Positions 1 through 9,634 are shown, counted from the stretch's first letter. The stretch is DNA of 64,000 bases from Alphaproteobacteria bacterium (GCA_012103325.1 WLWY01000005.1:372001-436000); one strand, 5' to 3'. The notes: generated by a model not told the origin, from the letters alone. Made by a program: numbers and translations.

Positions 1-38
1 CTCGACGACGCTGAGAACCTGCCGCATTAAAAGGTCTG

Positions 39-1496
39 GTGGCATCGCTGGCGTCGGAAGTGAAGTCACAGGCGGTGTTGATCGAGAAGCTCCAACACCA
101 ATTGGCCGGGATGCGCCAGCATCGCTTCGGGTCGCGCTCGGAGGCTCTGGATCAACTGGCGTTGACGCTGGAAGACGAAGAGATTGCGGCGTCCGCGCAG
201 GAGCCCGCGTCAGACGATGCAAATGCAGATCAATCTGCAGCGCCAAAAGACAAGCCCAAACGTAAACCGCTGCCCGGTCATCTCCCACGCAACGAGACAA
301 CACTGTCGCCGGGCGATGCCTGTGGGGAATGCGGCGGTGCGCTCAAAACGCTTGGCGACGATGTCACCGAGGAACTGGAATATGTCCCCGGACGTTTTGT
401 CGTGAACCGGATTGTTCGCCCGCGCATGGCCTGCACCTGCTGTGAGACGTTCCATCAGGCAGCCCTGCCGTCGCGGCCGATTGAGCACGGGCGGCCCGGT
501 CCTGGCCTACTGGCCCATGTGCTGGTCAACAAGTACGCCGATCATTCGCCTTTGTACCGGCAAAGTCAGATATTCCAGCGCGAGGGGATCGATCTGGACC
601 GCTCCACCCTGGCCGATTGGGTTGGCAAATCCACGGCTCTGTTGGAACCTTTGGCGGACGCCGTCGCGCGCCATGTTTTAAAGGGACAGGCCCTCTTCGC
701 CGATGATACGCCGGTAAAAATGCTGACCCCAGGCTCCGGTAAAACCAGGACCGCGCGGCTTTGGGCCTATGTCCGCGATGAACGACCCTGGGCCGGAGAG
801 GCGCATCCTGCCGCATGGTATCAGTTCTCGTCCGACAGGAAGGGCGTTCGCCCGCGCGAACATCTAGCGGACTTCACGGGCTTCATGCATGCCGATGGCT
901 ATGCGGGGGTCAATGACCTGTACCGCACGGGCAAGGTGACGGAAGTGGCCTGCATGGCCCATATCCGACGCAAGTTCGTCGATATCCACAAAGCTCAGGG
1001 ATCGGCGATTGCCGAGGAAGCCATAAAACGTATCGCCACACTCTATGGCGTCGAGAAGGAGGTTCGGGGCCAATCGCCGGATCAACGGGTGAAGATCAGG
1101 CAGCGCCAATCAAAACCAATCTTCGACGACCTGGAATCATGGCTGCATGCCCAATTGACCCGGATATCCGGCAAATCACCCTTAGCCGGTGCTATTCGCT
1201 ACGCCCTGACCCGCATGAAGAAGCTGCGACCATATCTAGATCACGGCTTTCTTGAACTCGACAACAATACCGCAGAGCGATCCATGCGGCCCATCGCCCT
1301 GGGGCGGAAGAATTATCTCTTCATGGGGTCCGAGGCCGGCGGCAAATCAGCCGCCATCGCCTATACGCTGATCGAGACAGCAAAACTCAATGGCGTCGAT
1401 CCGCAGGCCTGGCTAACCGACACGCTAGCCTGTATCGCCGACCATAAAATCAATCGGATCGACGAACTGCTCCCCTGGCGTTACGCTCAAACCTGA
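39..1496 (+). CDS. tnpC: IS66 family transposase (TnpC)
   Basis: 485-aa ORF, GTG start; IS66 TnpC-like features ([60 protein letters not shown]). Element right end reads GTGAGCGTCCGGTAAAGCAGCC in reverse complement, IS66-like. Confidence 0.95.
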   Translation: MASLASEVKSQAVLIEKLQHQLAGMRQHRFGSRSEALDQLALTLEDEEIAASAQEPASDDANADQSAAPKDKPKRKPLPGHLPRNETTLSPGDACGECGGALKTLGDDVTEELEYVPGRFVVNRIVRPRMACTCCETFHQAALPSRPIEHGRPGPGLLAHVLVNKYADHSPLYRQSQIFQREGIDLDRSTLADWVGKSTALLEPLADAVARHVLKGQALFADDTPVKMLTPGSGKTRTARLWAYVRDERPWAGEAHPAAWYQFSSDRKGVRPREHLADFTGFMHADGYAGVNDLYRTGKVTEVACMAHIRRKFVDIHKAQGSAIAEEAIKRIATLYGVEKEVRGQSPDQRVKIRQRQSKPIFDDLESWLHAQLTRISGKSPLAGAIRYALTRMKKLRPYLDHGFLELDNNTAERSMRPIALGRKNYLFMGSEAGGKSAAIAYTLIETAKLNGVDPQAWLTDTLACIADHKINRIDELLPWRYAQT

Positions 1497-1663
1497 GCGT
1501 AACAGTCCAACGTCATCATAGGCAGGGCTGCTTTACCGGACGCTCACGTATCGCCGACCATAAAATCAATCGGATCGACGAACTGCTCCCCTGGCGTTAC
1601 GCTCAAACCTGAGCGTAACAGTCCAACGTCATCATAGGCAGGGCTGCTTTACCGGACGCTCAC
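1432..1663. repeat. Exact 116-bp tandem duplication (1432-1547, 1548-1663) of the IS66 right terminus including the 3' end of tnpC
   Basis: gtatcgccgaccataaaatcaatcgg...ggacgctcac occurs twice head-to-tail with no visible mismatch. Confidence 0.95.
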
Positions 1664-1664
1664 T

Positions 1665-2039
1665 GATCAACCCAGGGAGCCGGGTTTTCTTGCAGCCCTT
1701 GGCGACAAACGTATCAATGGTGCGCTCAAATACATTCACCAAGGCGCGGATCGCGACATGACATTGGCCGATATCGCCAAGGCTGTCGGCATGTCCAGAT
1801 CGGGGCTGGCGGTGCGGTTCAAGGAGTTGGTTGGGGATACGCCAATGAACTATTTGACGAATTGGCGCATGCTGAGGGCCAAGGAGTTCTTGAAGTCGGG
1901 AGACTTGCCGTTGATGGCGGTGGCGGAGCAGGTTGGCTATACCTCCGAGGCTGCATTCAGTCGCGCCTTCAAACGGGAGCACAATCAAAGCCCCAGCGCG
2001 TTTCGTCGTTCCGTTAAACATTCGAGAGAGTCGGCATAA
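1665..2039 (+). pseudogene. AraC family transcriptional regulator, 3' remnant truncated by IS66
   Basis: Frame reads DQPREPGFLAALGDKRINGALKYIHQGADRDMTLADIAKAVGMSRSGLAVRFKELVG...AFSRAFKREHNQSPSAFRR: C-terminal AraC HTH immediately after the IS66 end, N-terminal domain missing. Confidence 0.85.
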
Positions 2040-2173
2040 CGCAAGACTTGTCCCTAACATTTATACGGATCCCCAGAGATCAAGGCTACGCCCAACAAGC
2101 CCGGTCGAAGAAACATCGATAGGACGCGCAACCGAAGCCCGGGTCAGCTCACCATGTCCCCATAACTACGGCG

Positions 2174-2467
2174 CTAATCAACGCCTTCGACGATCCTGAA
2201 ATCTCGGACCGCGCCGTCGCCCAGTGCAGTGACGGCGGCTTGGTATTCTGGGCTTTTGTAGGCTTCGAGCGCGTCCTCAAAGCTTGGGAACTCAACCACC
2301 ACTGTGCGTTCGGCGAGGCCGTCTTCGAAAGCCGCCACCCGGCCGTCGCGGACCAGGATGCGTGCGCCGCGCGGTAGCATCGCGCGAGGGGCCAGTTCCG
2401 CGTAGGTCTTGAGTTTGTCCTGATCTCGGATCTCTCGATAGCAAACCACCAGGTAGCCTTTAGCCAT
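2174..2467 (-). CDS. DUF1330 domain-containing protein
   Basis: 97 aa; MAKGYLVVCYREIRDQDKLKTYAELAP...VVVEFPSFEDALEAYKSPEYQAA pattern of DUF1330. Confidence 0.85.
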   Translation of the reverse strand: MAKGYLVVCYREIRDQDKLKTYAELAPRAMLPRGARILVRDGRVAAFEDGLAERTVVVEFPSFEDALEAYKSPEYQAAVTALGDGAVRDFRIVEGVD

Positions 2468-2620
2468 TGTCTCGTGCTCCTTCCTGAGCCGTGATTCGAA
2501 TAATTCCGCGGCAGGATATTCCCAAATCAGCCGAGAATATCTACTGCCTCTCCACGATAGTCCTTTCTAGGGGCCAACAAGGATCCGACGTATTTTGGGC
2601 GTGTCGTTTTATCGCCGTGA

Positions 2621-4201
2621 TCACGCGGACCAGTCGGTATCGCCGATCATGTGATACTTGCGGACATAGGCGCTAAATGTCTCGACCTCGCGGTCGATAT
2701 CGCCTGCATCCCATCCGAGGGTGGGCGCTATGAGTTCCGCCGCTTCGCGCACCTTTGTGTCGGGGATCCGGACATACCAGCCGAGCCCGGTCCGTCTGTA
2801 AAGGATGCCGACGAGGTCGCGAGCGTGTTCTTTCTCGGCGCATCGGACGATGTCGGCGCGCGTCACCTCCGGCCACGAATCCATGAAGGGCGATGACGTT
2901 TCCGCCTGATCCCGCTCTCCTTCGTAGCGTAGCGGCTGCGGCGAACCTCCGGGCCGAACGCGTTTGCTTACCTCTTTTACAATGCGCCGGGCCGTCGGTT
3001 GGTGGAACATGATCGCGTTCCAGGTGACCGTCAGCATATTGGGATAGCCTTCTCGCCCCAGATCGTGAATCACACTGAACGGCATCCGGCGTCCCTTGGG
3101 GCGATCCGGATCGTAGGTGATCGGCCGCACGCCCGCCCAGGCGTGCAGAATTTTGGACCGGTCCATGTTGAAGCCGGGCATGAAGAGATTGATCTCGTGG
3201 ATCAGCTCGTCGATATCCTCATCCTCGGGCTTTACGTCGTCTATATTACCCTCATAGACGGTTTCCGTCGGGCCGATATAGTGCAGCTTGCCCCAAGGCA
3301 TGCACATGATGGCATCGCCCTCGGAGTTAAGCCCGGCAATGCCGACCCCTTCGTAACTTTCCGGCAGTTGGACCGCGAGGGAGACGCCCTTGACGCCGAT
3401 AATCTGACGCTTGGGCGCCTTGCCGGCAGCGGTCATGGCATTGGTACGGTCGGTCCAGGCCCCCGTGAAATTCAACAGGACCTTGCCGGAGACCGTTGCG
3501 TGCGTACCGTCCTTTCCGCGAACCGCAACCTGCCAAAGGTCGTCCTCGCGGGTGATATCCTCCGCCGCGGTGTAATTCAAGACCACCGCGCCCATCCGCT
3601 CCGCATCCATGATGCTGTCGATGCAGATCCGTTCGGGCCAATGGAACTGATGGTCGTCGATCTCGACGACGCTTTCCAGGCGGTTGCCTTCCCGCAGCCA
3701 TTGGATGAAGGGCAGGTTCCGCGCGTCGTCGTGCGACGTACGCACATAGTTGAGCGGTGTCTTCCGACGGCCGATCAGTTTCAGGAAGCGGGCGCCGAGA
3801 TCGATTTGCCAGCCGCGGAATGCCGCGGTCTCGACGATCGGCAAAAGAAGACGCGTCGGACGGATCCTGTTCGGCAGATTGCGCACCAACTCGTCCCCGA
3901 CCATGGCCGATTTACGGGCGGTATCGACACCGGCGAAGAAAGAACTCGGCTTCTTGACGAAGTCCCAGAGCGATTTCGGCGGTGCGAGGTAGCGAAGGCC
4001 ACTATGGAGCAGCCGGCTCGACCGCGACGTCGCGGCGGAAGCGAAATCGCTCTTTTCGACGAGGAGGACGTTGAAACCGGCGGCCGCCAAATGCTGGGCC
4101 GAACTGGCACCGCTGATCCCGCCGCCAATGATGACAACGTCGAATGTCCGGCCGTCGATTCCGCCGAGCGGCCCTTCCGTTGCACTGTCTTCTTGTTTCA
4201 T
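2621..4201 (-). CDS. FAD-dependent glycerol-3-phosphate dehydrogenase/oxidase family protein (GlpD-like)
   Basis: 526 aa; FAD motif FDVVIIGGGISGASSAQHLAAAGFNVLLVEKSDFASAATSRSSRLLHSGLRYL. Confidence 0.88.
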   Translation of the reverse strand: MKQEDSATEGPLGGIDGRTFDVVIIGGGISGASSAQHLAAAGFNVLLVEKSDFASAATSRSSRLLHSGLRYLAPPKSLWDFVKKPSSFFAGVDTARKSAMVGDELVRNLPNRIRPTRLLLPIVETAAFRGWQIDLGARFLKLIGRRKTPLNYVRTSHDDARNLPFIQWLREGNRLESVVEIDDHQFHWPERICIDSIMDAERMGAVVLNYTAAEDITREDDLWQVAVRGKDGTHATVSGKVLLNFTGAWTDRTNAMTAAGKAPKRQIIGVKGVSLAVQLPESYEGVGIAGLNSEGDAIMCMPWGKLHYIGPTETVYEGNIDDVKPEDEDIDELIHEINLFMPGFNMDRSKILHAWAGVRPITYDPDRPKGRRMPFSVIHDLGREGYPNMLTVTWNAIMFHQPTARRIVKEVSKRVRPGGSPQPLRYEGERDQAETSSPFMDSWPEVTRADIVRCAEKEHARDLVGILYRRTGLGWYVRIPDTKVREAAELIAPTLGWDAGDIDREVETFSAYVRKYHMIGDTDWSA

Positions 4202-4296
4202 CGCGCTTCTCCCGAAGGAGCGTGTTGACTATTCCTAACTACGCTAGCCGGCCATTTGCGGTGCGGCTACTCTGTAACGAACATCTCCCACCAATA

Positions 4297-4536
4297 TTAG
4301 TCAGCACTCGAAGGTAACCGAGCCCGAGCCTGCTGGAGCGCCCATTCCACAACTTCTATTGGAATGTTCTCGCGAAACGCCGTCATCGTCATTGTGTGCG
4401 TTTGATCGGAATAGAAGATCTCCAAAATGTCCGTTGGCTCTTTTGTTTCATCTGACAACTCGAGATACATGCCGTCTCGTACTAGATCGCTTCCAATTAC
4501 ATAACTATAGCGACGTCCATTGATGTCAGCGGCCAT
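4297..4536 (-). CDS. Hypothetical protein (79 aa)
   Basis: Short ORF with ATG and non-repetitive composition; no family recognised. Confidence 0.5.
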   Translation of the reverse strand: MAADINGRRYSYVIGSDLVRDGMYLELSDETKEPTDILEIFYSDQTHTMTMTAFRENIPIEVVEWALQQARARLPSSAD

Positions 4537-4606
4537 GGGCTCTTTCCAAATTCGTCTGCCAAAGCTTTGAGCGATGTCGGGGCTCGATCATACAACTAAC
4601 TGGGTT

Positions 4607-4687
4607 TATGGGGACATAATATCTAATTGATTAGCGGTTGGGTTCCTGGTACTCACGATTTCACGAGTTAAGTATTGTGTCCCCCAA
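4607..4687. repeat. Imperfect inverted repeat with GGGGACA(T/C)AATA motif
   Basis: ttatggggacataatatctaa ... gagttaagtattgtgtcccccaa. Confidence 0.6.
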
Positions 4688-4907
4688 ACAGACAGGCTCC
4701 CATGCACCCGGCGCGGTTCGATGAGCGTCCGATAATCAATGTCCGGTCGAATCGATGTCGCGTTCGCATCCATCTGGTCCATCTGAGCTAACTCCTAATA
4801 TATTGGCGCTAATTTATACACGGAACGCCAGAGATCGGAGCTACGATCCATAAGCCCGATAGCGGAAACACCGACAGGACGCGCAACTGAAACACAGGAG
4901 GCCTCCC

Positions 4908-5813
4908 ATGCCGCAAACCAGCAACGACGCTTCATCACCCGCGGATGCCAACACGCCGCCGAACATTTCGGTGCGTCTTTTGGGCACCGGCGGGCCGTGG
5001 GTCGACGGGGAGCGGTTCGGGCCGTCCACGCTGATCAGCTACAATGACGAGTGGCTGTTGTTCGATACGGGGCGCGGCGTCGGTATCCGGCTGGTGCAGG
5101 CGGGCGAGGACCCCGCTGCGGTGAGCCCGATCTTCATCACCCATCATCATCTCGACCACATCAGCGATCTGGCGGACGTGCTAATCACCTCCTGGCTGCG
5201 CGGCCGGGACAAGGAGTTGGTCGTCTACGGGCCGCTCGGCACGGAAACTATTGTCGACGCGCTGATGAACATCGTCTACGCCAAGGACATCGAGTGGCGT
5301 TCGGTCGGCGAGCCTGCTTGGGGCGGCTGGAAACCGGTGCGCGCCGTCGACGTCGAGCCGGGCACGGTCGTCGATATGGGCCGCTGGAAAGTAAGTTGCG
5401 ACTATGTCGTGCACGGTCACAAGCTCGGCTTCCGCAAGGAATTCGTGAAGAACTGGCGTTGTCTCGGCTACCGGTTCGAGGCTGGCGGCAAGTCGATCGT
5501 CGTCAGCGGCGACACGGTGGATTGCGGCGGCATCCGCCGGCTGGCGCAGGATGCGGATGTGCTGGTGCAATGCTGCTTCGAAAACTATTCGCTCTGCGAA
5601 GGCGACGAACATTTGAGCCGCGTTGCGGAATTCACCCTGGCCGACACGAAACAGACCGCCACGATTGCCACGGAATGCGGTGTCGGGCATTTGATGGCGA
5701 CTCACATCCGGCCGAAATCGGACGACGCCATGGCGGTCATGGAGAAAGAAATCCGCGAATTCTACGACGGCCCGCTGACCATCGGCACGGATCTGACGTC
5801 GCTGACCTTGTAA
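4908..5813 (+). CDS. MBL-fold metallo-hydrolase (RNase Z-like)
   Basis: 301 aa; THHHLDHISDLADVL metal motif, GDTVDCGG; RBS aggagg upstream. Confidence 0.88.
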   Translation: MPQTSNDASSPADANTPPNISVRLLGTGGPWVDGERFGPSTLISYNDEWLLFDTGRGVGIRLVQAGEDPAAVSPIFITHHHLDHISDLADVLITSWLRGRDKELVVYGPLGTETIVDALMNIVYAKDIEWRSVGEPAWGGWKPVRAVDVEPGTVVDMGRWKVSCDYVVHGHKLGFRKEFVKNWRCLGYRFEAGGKSIVVSGDTVDCGGIRRLAQDADVLVQCCFENYSLCEGDEHLSRVAEFTLADTKQTATIATECGVGHLMATHIRPKSDDAMAVMEKEIREFYDGPLTIGTDLTSLTL

Positions 5814-5997
5814 CGGGTTTCCGCAAACCGGGTCGGTCCGATAGCGGAGGGGGCTCTGAGAGACCTCTGCGAAATTGTGTTACTGATACCGTTTCACCCC
5901 CCATCCTAACCCTGAAATGCCTGTGATGGACATTTCAGCCCACAAGGGGGGAAGGGATAATTAAAGCGGATCAACGGGATATTCTCCTCCCCCTTGA

Positions 5998-7155
5998 GGA
6001 GACCTCTGCGAAACGGGTTCAGGATCGGAGATAATCGTTGGGTTTGGAGGTTGGTGCATAGGTTTGGCGGTTTTTCGCGTTGGGTTTTGGGACGCTCTTG
6101 ACGAGATCGGCAAGGGACGGTGTCAGGGCATAAGAGTTTCGGCACGTCTCAGGTTCATGGCGATGCACAGGAGATGAAGGTGGGACTGGTTCTTCTGCAT
6201 CCCCCTGTATCGGGCCCGGCGGTATCGGTAAGACCGCTTCAGAGTTCCGAACAGGCGCTCGACATTAGCGCGGATCGGGGAGATCAGGCGGTTGCGGACC
6301 TGTTGCCAGTGCGGCAGCGCCGGTTGGTTCTTATGGCTGCGGTGCATGATCCGGTCCTTGATGCCCCTCGCCTTGAGGCGCCGGCGGCGCTCCTTGTGCT
6401 CATAGGCTTTGTCAGCATAGACCGCCCGCTCGTCGCCCTGGATCAGCGCGTCGGCCACTTCGCTCTCATAGGTTTTGGCCGACGTCATCATCGCATCGCG
6501 GATCAATTCGGAGCCCTGATCGACGGCGATATGCGCCTTGTACCCGAAATAGGCCGTGCGCCCGCGCCGCGTCCAATCGGCATCCGGATCGAGCGCCGAA
6601 CGCCCGCCGGAAACACCGGACGGCCGGCTGACCGAAGCCTCGATCAGGGTGGCATCGATCAGTGTGCCCGTCTTCAGCATCAGCCCGTGACGCTCCAACT
6701 GCCGGTTCGTTTCCGCCAGAAGCTTCGCCGTCAGTTTCCTCTCTGCCAGCGCCGCCCGGAAGCGCACGAACGTCGTCTCGTCCGGTGTCTCGTCGCTCAA
6801 CGAGAACCCGCAGAACCGTCGGAACGACAGACGATCCCCCAACGCCTCCTCCAGGTCCGGGTCGGAAAGACCATACCATTGCTGCAGCAAAACCGCCTTG
6901 TACATCGACAGCGCCGGATACCCTCTGCGCCCCTTCTTCGAGCGAACCGACTTCAGGAGCTTCTCGAAGCGAGACCAGTCGAAAAGACCTTCGATACGCT
7001 CCAGACGTTTATTCGAACCCGCACCCGGCGCCACAAACGCATCCGCAAAGCCACCCTCACCAACCCGCTTCTCACCCATCAAGACCTCCGTCATAGCGAT
7101 CACTCTAAAGAATCACCGTTTCGACAAAGTTGCTACCCATTTCGCAGAGGTCTCC
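5998..7155 (-). mobile_element. IS5-type insertion sequence, copy 1 (1158 bp), TIR GGAGACCTCTGCGAAA, TSD TTGA
   Basis: Inverted ends ggagacctctgcgaaa / tttcgcagaggtctcc; flanked by ttga at 5994-5997 and 7156-7159; contains transposase 6123-7103. Confidence 0.92.
6123..7103 (-). CDS. IS5 family transposase
   Basis: 326 aa; DDE-type IS5 features (LIDATLIEA, YADKAYEHKERR, RANVERLFGTLKRSYRYRRARYRG). Confidence 0.93.
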   Translation of the reverse strand: MIAMTEVLMGEKRVGEGGFADAFVAPGAGSNKRLERIEGLFDWSRFEKLLKSVRSKKGRRGYPALSMYKAVLLQQWYGLSDPDLEEALGDRLSFRRFCGFSLSDETPDETTFVRFRAALAERKLTAKLLAETNRQLERHGLMLKTGTLIDATLIEASVSRPSGVSGGRSALDPDADWTRRGRTAYFGYKAHIAVDQGSELIRDAMMTSAKTYESEVADALIQGDERAVYADKAYEHKERRRRLKARGIKDRIMHRSHKNQPALPHWQQVRNRLISPIRANVERLFGTLKRSYRYRRARYRGMQKNQSHLHLLCIAMNLRRAETLMP

Positions 7156-7454
7156 TTGAGGGGGGAGGACTAAGGTGGGGGTGGACGGCGGCTCCATTCA
7201 CTATTTCGCATAGATCTCTCTGACCCCTTTTAGACCGACCCCGCCGCCGGGCTTACACGCTCGGCCGGTAGCATCGCGACCGGAACGGCAAACACCCTAA
7301 GTATGCGGTCCTCCTATCTTACTAATTTAAATTGTGCTACGTTTTTCTGTCGCGCCCCGAACGGCGCCCGGACCCCGTACCGTCCTGGGATAGCCGCGCC
7401 GCCGCAGACGCAACATCGCAATACCGCGCGCGTGCACAAGCGCCGCCACTATAG

Positions 7455-9602
7455 ATGAGGGATGTGATGGGACAGGCCACACCGCGTAAATTTCGGCAAT
7501 CGGCGGCGGCGTGCGCCGTTGCGTTGATGGGCAGCGGCCTCCTCGCCGGGTGTGCGACGGCGCAGCAGACCGGCGAGCCGCGCCTGTTCGCCAATCCGCC
7601 AGCGCTGACGTCGGCAGCTCCCGCGGCGGTACCGGGGCGTGGCGCCATGCTCGTCAGTCAACCGCCCGCCGGGAACAAGCTGTCCTACGATCTGACGATT
7701 AAGATGACCAGGGGCCATATCTTCGATCCGGCGCACAATCGTGATCAACCCGTTCGCCTGCGCAGTTATGTCGATACGAATCTGCTGCCAGCCAGCAACC
7801 GGCGCGGCAAGAAACGATTCATTGCGCCGCTGATCAACGCAACGCCCGGCGACACGGTCCGCGTCATGTTGCGCAACACGCTTGCGGCGGATCCCAGCTG
7901 CGCCCATGAGGGCCCGTTGCCGGAGACGCCGCATTGCTTCAACGGCACCAATCTCCATACCCATGGCCTGTGGATCAGCCCGACCGGCAACAGCGACAAC
8001 GTGCTGCTCTCGATCAATCCCGGCGTCGATTTTCAGTATGAATACAACATCCCGGTGGATCACCCGGCGGGGACCTTCTGGTATCACCCGCATCGTCACG
8101 GGTCGACGGCGCTGCAGGTCTCGAGCGGCATGGCCGGCGCGCTGATCATCCGGGGCGACCGCAAGCCACGTGGCGTCAAAGGCACGCGAAAGGCGAAGAA
8201 TGGCGATCTCGACACCTTGCTGGTCGCGAAGAACGGCACGCCCTTCAAGGAACGCACGGTTGTGTTCGAACAAATCCAATACGCTTGTCTGGGGCCGGAC
8301 GGCAAACTGAAGTATCGTATCGACAAGGACGGAAACAAGGTTATCGACTGGTCCTGCAAGCCGAGAGAAGTCGGCGTGATTGAATCCTACGATCAGTTCG
8401 GTCCCGGCACCTGGGCGGCGTCGGGCCGCTGGACGAGCATCAACGGCACAGTGCTGCCGACCTTCCACGACGTTAAAACCGGTCAGGTGGAGCGCTGGCG
8501 GCTGATCCATGCCGGGGTGCGCGATACGATTATCATGCAGTTCCGCAAAGCGTCTTCGTCGCTGGCGGTGCCGCAGCGGCTTGCCAAGACGAGCCTGCCG
8601 AAAACGCTGAAGGAAGATTGCAGCGGCGATCCGGTGCCCTATCAGGTGGTTGCCGCGGACGGCCTGACGATGGACCGCACGATCACGACTGACAAGGTCA
8701 CCTTGCAGCCCGGCTACCGCTACGACCTGCTGACGATTTTTCCGGAACCGGGCCTGTATTGCATGATCGAGCCGCCGTCACCCCGGAGCGGAAGCGTGAG
8801 TGACGCCAACGAGGCGCCCAACCTACTGGGTTACGTGAAAGTGTCTGGCGGCAAGGCGATTGCGGTATCGAAGATTACCGAGAAACTGGTTGAGACCCTG
8901 GTCCAATCCGCCGAGGCGCATATGCCTGTCGGCGTCAAAAAGCAAATCGTCCGCGATCTGAAGCGGACCGACCCAAAAAGCCAAAAGCCGACGCCGCACC
9001 TGACGCGCTTCGTGGCGCACCCGACGGTAACCGAGGCGGAGGTGGCAGCGTCGAAGCTGAAAACGGAAGAAATGGTTTTCTTCATCGATGTCGTCAGCGA
9101 TCCGAAGAATGTCGGGTTCTTTGTCGGCAACAGCTTTGACGTTGTTCGGAACCCGCGCGGCAAATATGTGCCGAAAGGGGCCGCACCCTATGGACCGGAC
9201 CGGGTCGACCGCGCGTTGGCCCTGGGAAAAACCCAACAGTGGGAATTGCGCTCCTACAGCGTCAGCCACCCGTTCCACATACACGTCAACCCGTTCCAGA
9301 TCGTCGCCGTATACGACCCCGACGGCAAGGATGTCAGTCTGCCGGGCGTGGTCGAGCATGAGGGCACGAAGGACGAAGACAGCCAGTTCGCCGGCCTGAA
9401 GGGCGTCTGGAAAGATACGCTCTGGGTCAAGACCGACCTCAACCCCGGACAGCTGACCAATCCCCCGAAAGACTATTACCGGATGATCGTCCGCACGCGC
9501 TACCAGCGCTATATCGGGGAATTCGTTCTGCACTGCCACATCCTGGATCACGAAGACCAGGGCATGATGCAGAATGTTTCCGTCGTCCTGCCGCAGCATT
9601 AA
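7455..9602 (+). CDS. Multicopper oxidase, predicted lipoprotein
   Basis: 715 aa; Cu motifs NLHTHGLWISP, GTFWYHPHRHGS, HPFHIHVNPFQI, HCHILDHEDQGMM; N-terminal signal with lipobox-like GLLAGC. Confidence 0.93.
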   Translation: MRDVMGQATPRKFRQSAAACAVALMGSGLLAGCATAQQTGEPRLFANPPALTSAAPAAVPGRGAMLVSQPPAGNKLSYDLTIKMTRGHIFDPAHNRDQPVRLRSYVDTNLLPASNRRGKKRFIAPLINATPGDTVRVMLRNTLAADPSCAHEGPLPETPHCFNGTNLHTHGLWISPTGNSDNVLLSINPGVDFQYEYNIPVDHPAGTFWYHPHRHGSTALQVSSGMAGALIIRGDRKPRGVKGTRKAKNGDLDTLLVAKNGTPFKERTVVFEQIQYACLGPDGKLKYRIDKDGNKVIDWSCKPREVGVIESYDQFGPGTWAASGRWTSINGTVLPTFHDVKTGQVERWRLIHAGVRDTIIMQFRKASSSLAVPQRLAKTSLPKTLKEDCSGDPVPYQVVAADGLTMDRTITTDKVTLQPGYRYDLLTIFPEPGLYCMIEPPSPRSGSVSDANEAPNLLGYVKVSGGKAIAVSKITEKLVETLVQSAEAHMPVGVKKQIVRDLKRTDPKSQKPTPHLTRFVAHPTVTEAEVAASKLKTEEMVFFIDVVSDPKNVGFFVGNSFDVVRNPRGKYVPKGAAPYGPDRVDRALALGKTQQWELRSYSVSHPFHIHVNPFQIVAVYDPDGKDVSLPGVVEHEGTKDEDSQFAGLKGVWKDTLWVKTDLNPGQLTNPPKDYYRMIVRTRYQRYIGEFVLHCHILDHEDQGMMQNVSVVLPQH

Positions 9603-9634
9603 TACCAAGGGTCACTATCAGCGCTCCTTGGTAT
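9602..9634. repeat. 33-bp imperfect palindrome ATACCAAGG-GTCACTATCAGCGCTCCTTGGTAT, collapsed form of the 57026-57288 element
   Basis: Rightmost 24 nt identical to the right end of the element at 57026-57288; first 9 nt identical to its left tip. Confidence 0.8.

Larger units (their letters stand above)
5858..7220. repeat. MITE-like palindromic extragenic element (copy a), split by IS5 copy 1
   Basis: gagagacctctgcgaaattgtg (from 5858) ... atttcgcatagatctctc (7203-7220) outer ends; core 5897-5997 plus 7156-7195. Confidence 0.7.

Noticed and set aside
2999-4228. 409-aa plus-strand ORF opposite the GlpD-like gene
   Set aside because: Antisense frame in GC-rich coding DNA; its translation is Arg/His/Asp-rich without a recognisable family, whereas the minus strand encodes a clear FAD enzyme.
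6120-7223. 367-aa ORF opposite IS5 transposase (and its counterpart at 47725-48900)
   Set aside because: Shadow frame of the transposase; duplicated only because the IS is duplicated.
7449-8510. 353-aa minus-strand ORF
   Set aside because: Shadow of the multicopper oxidase gene, which has clear Cu-binding motifs.
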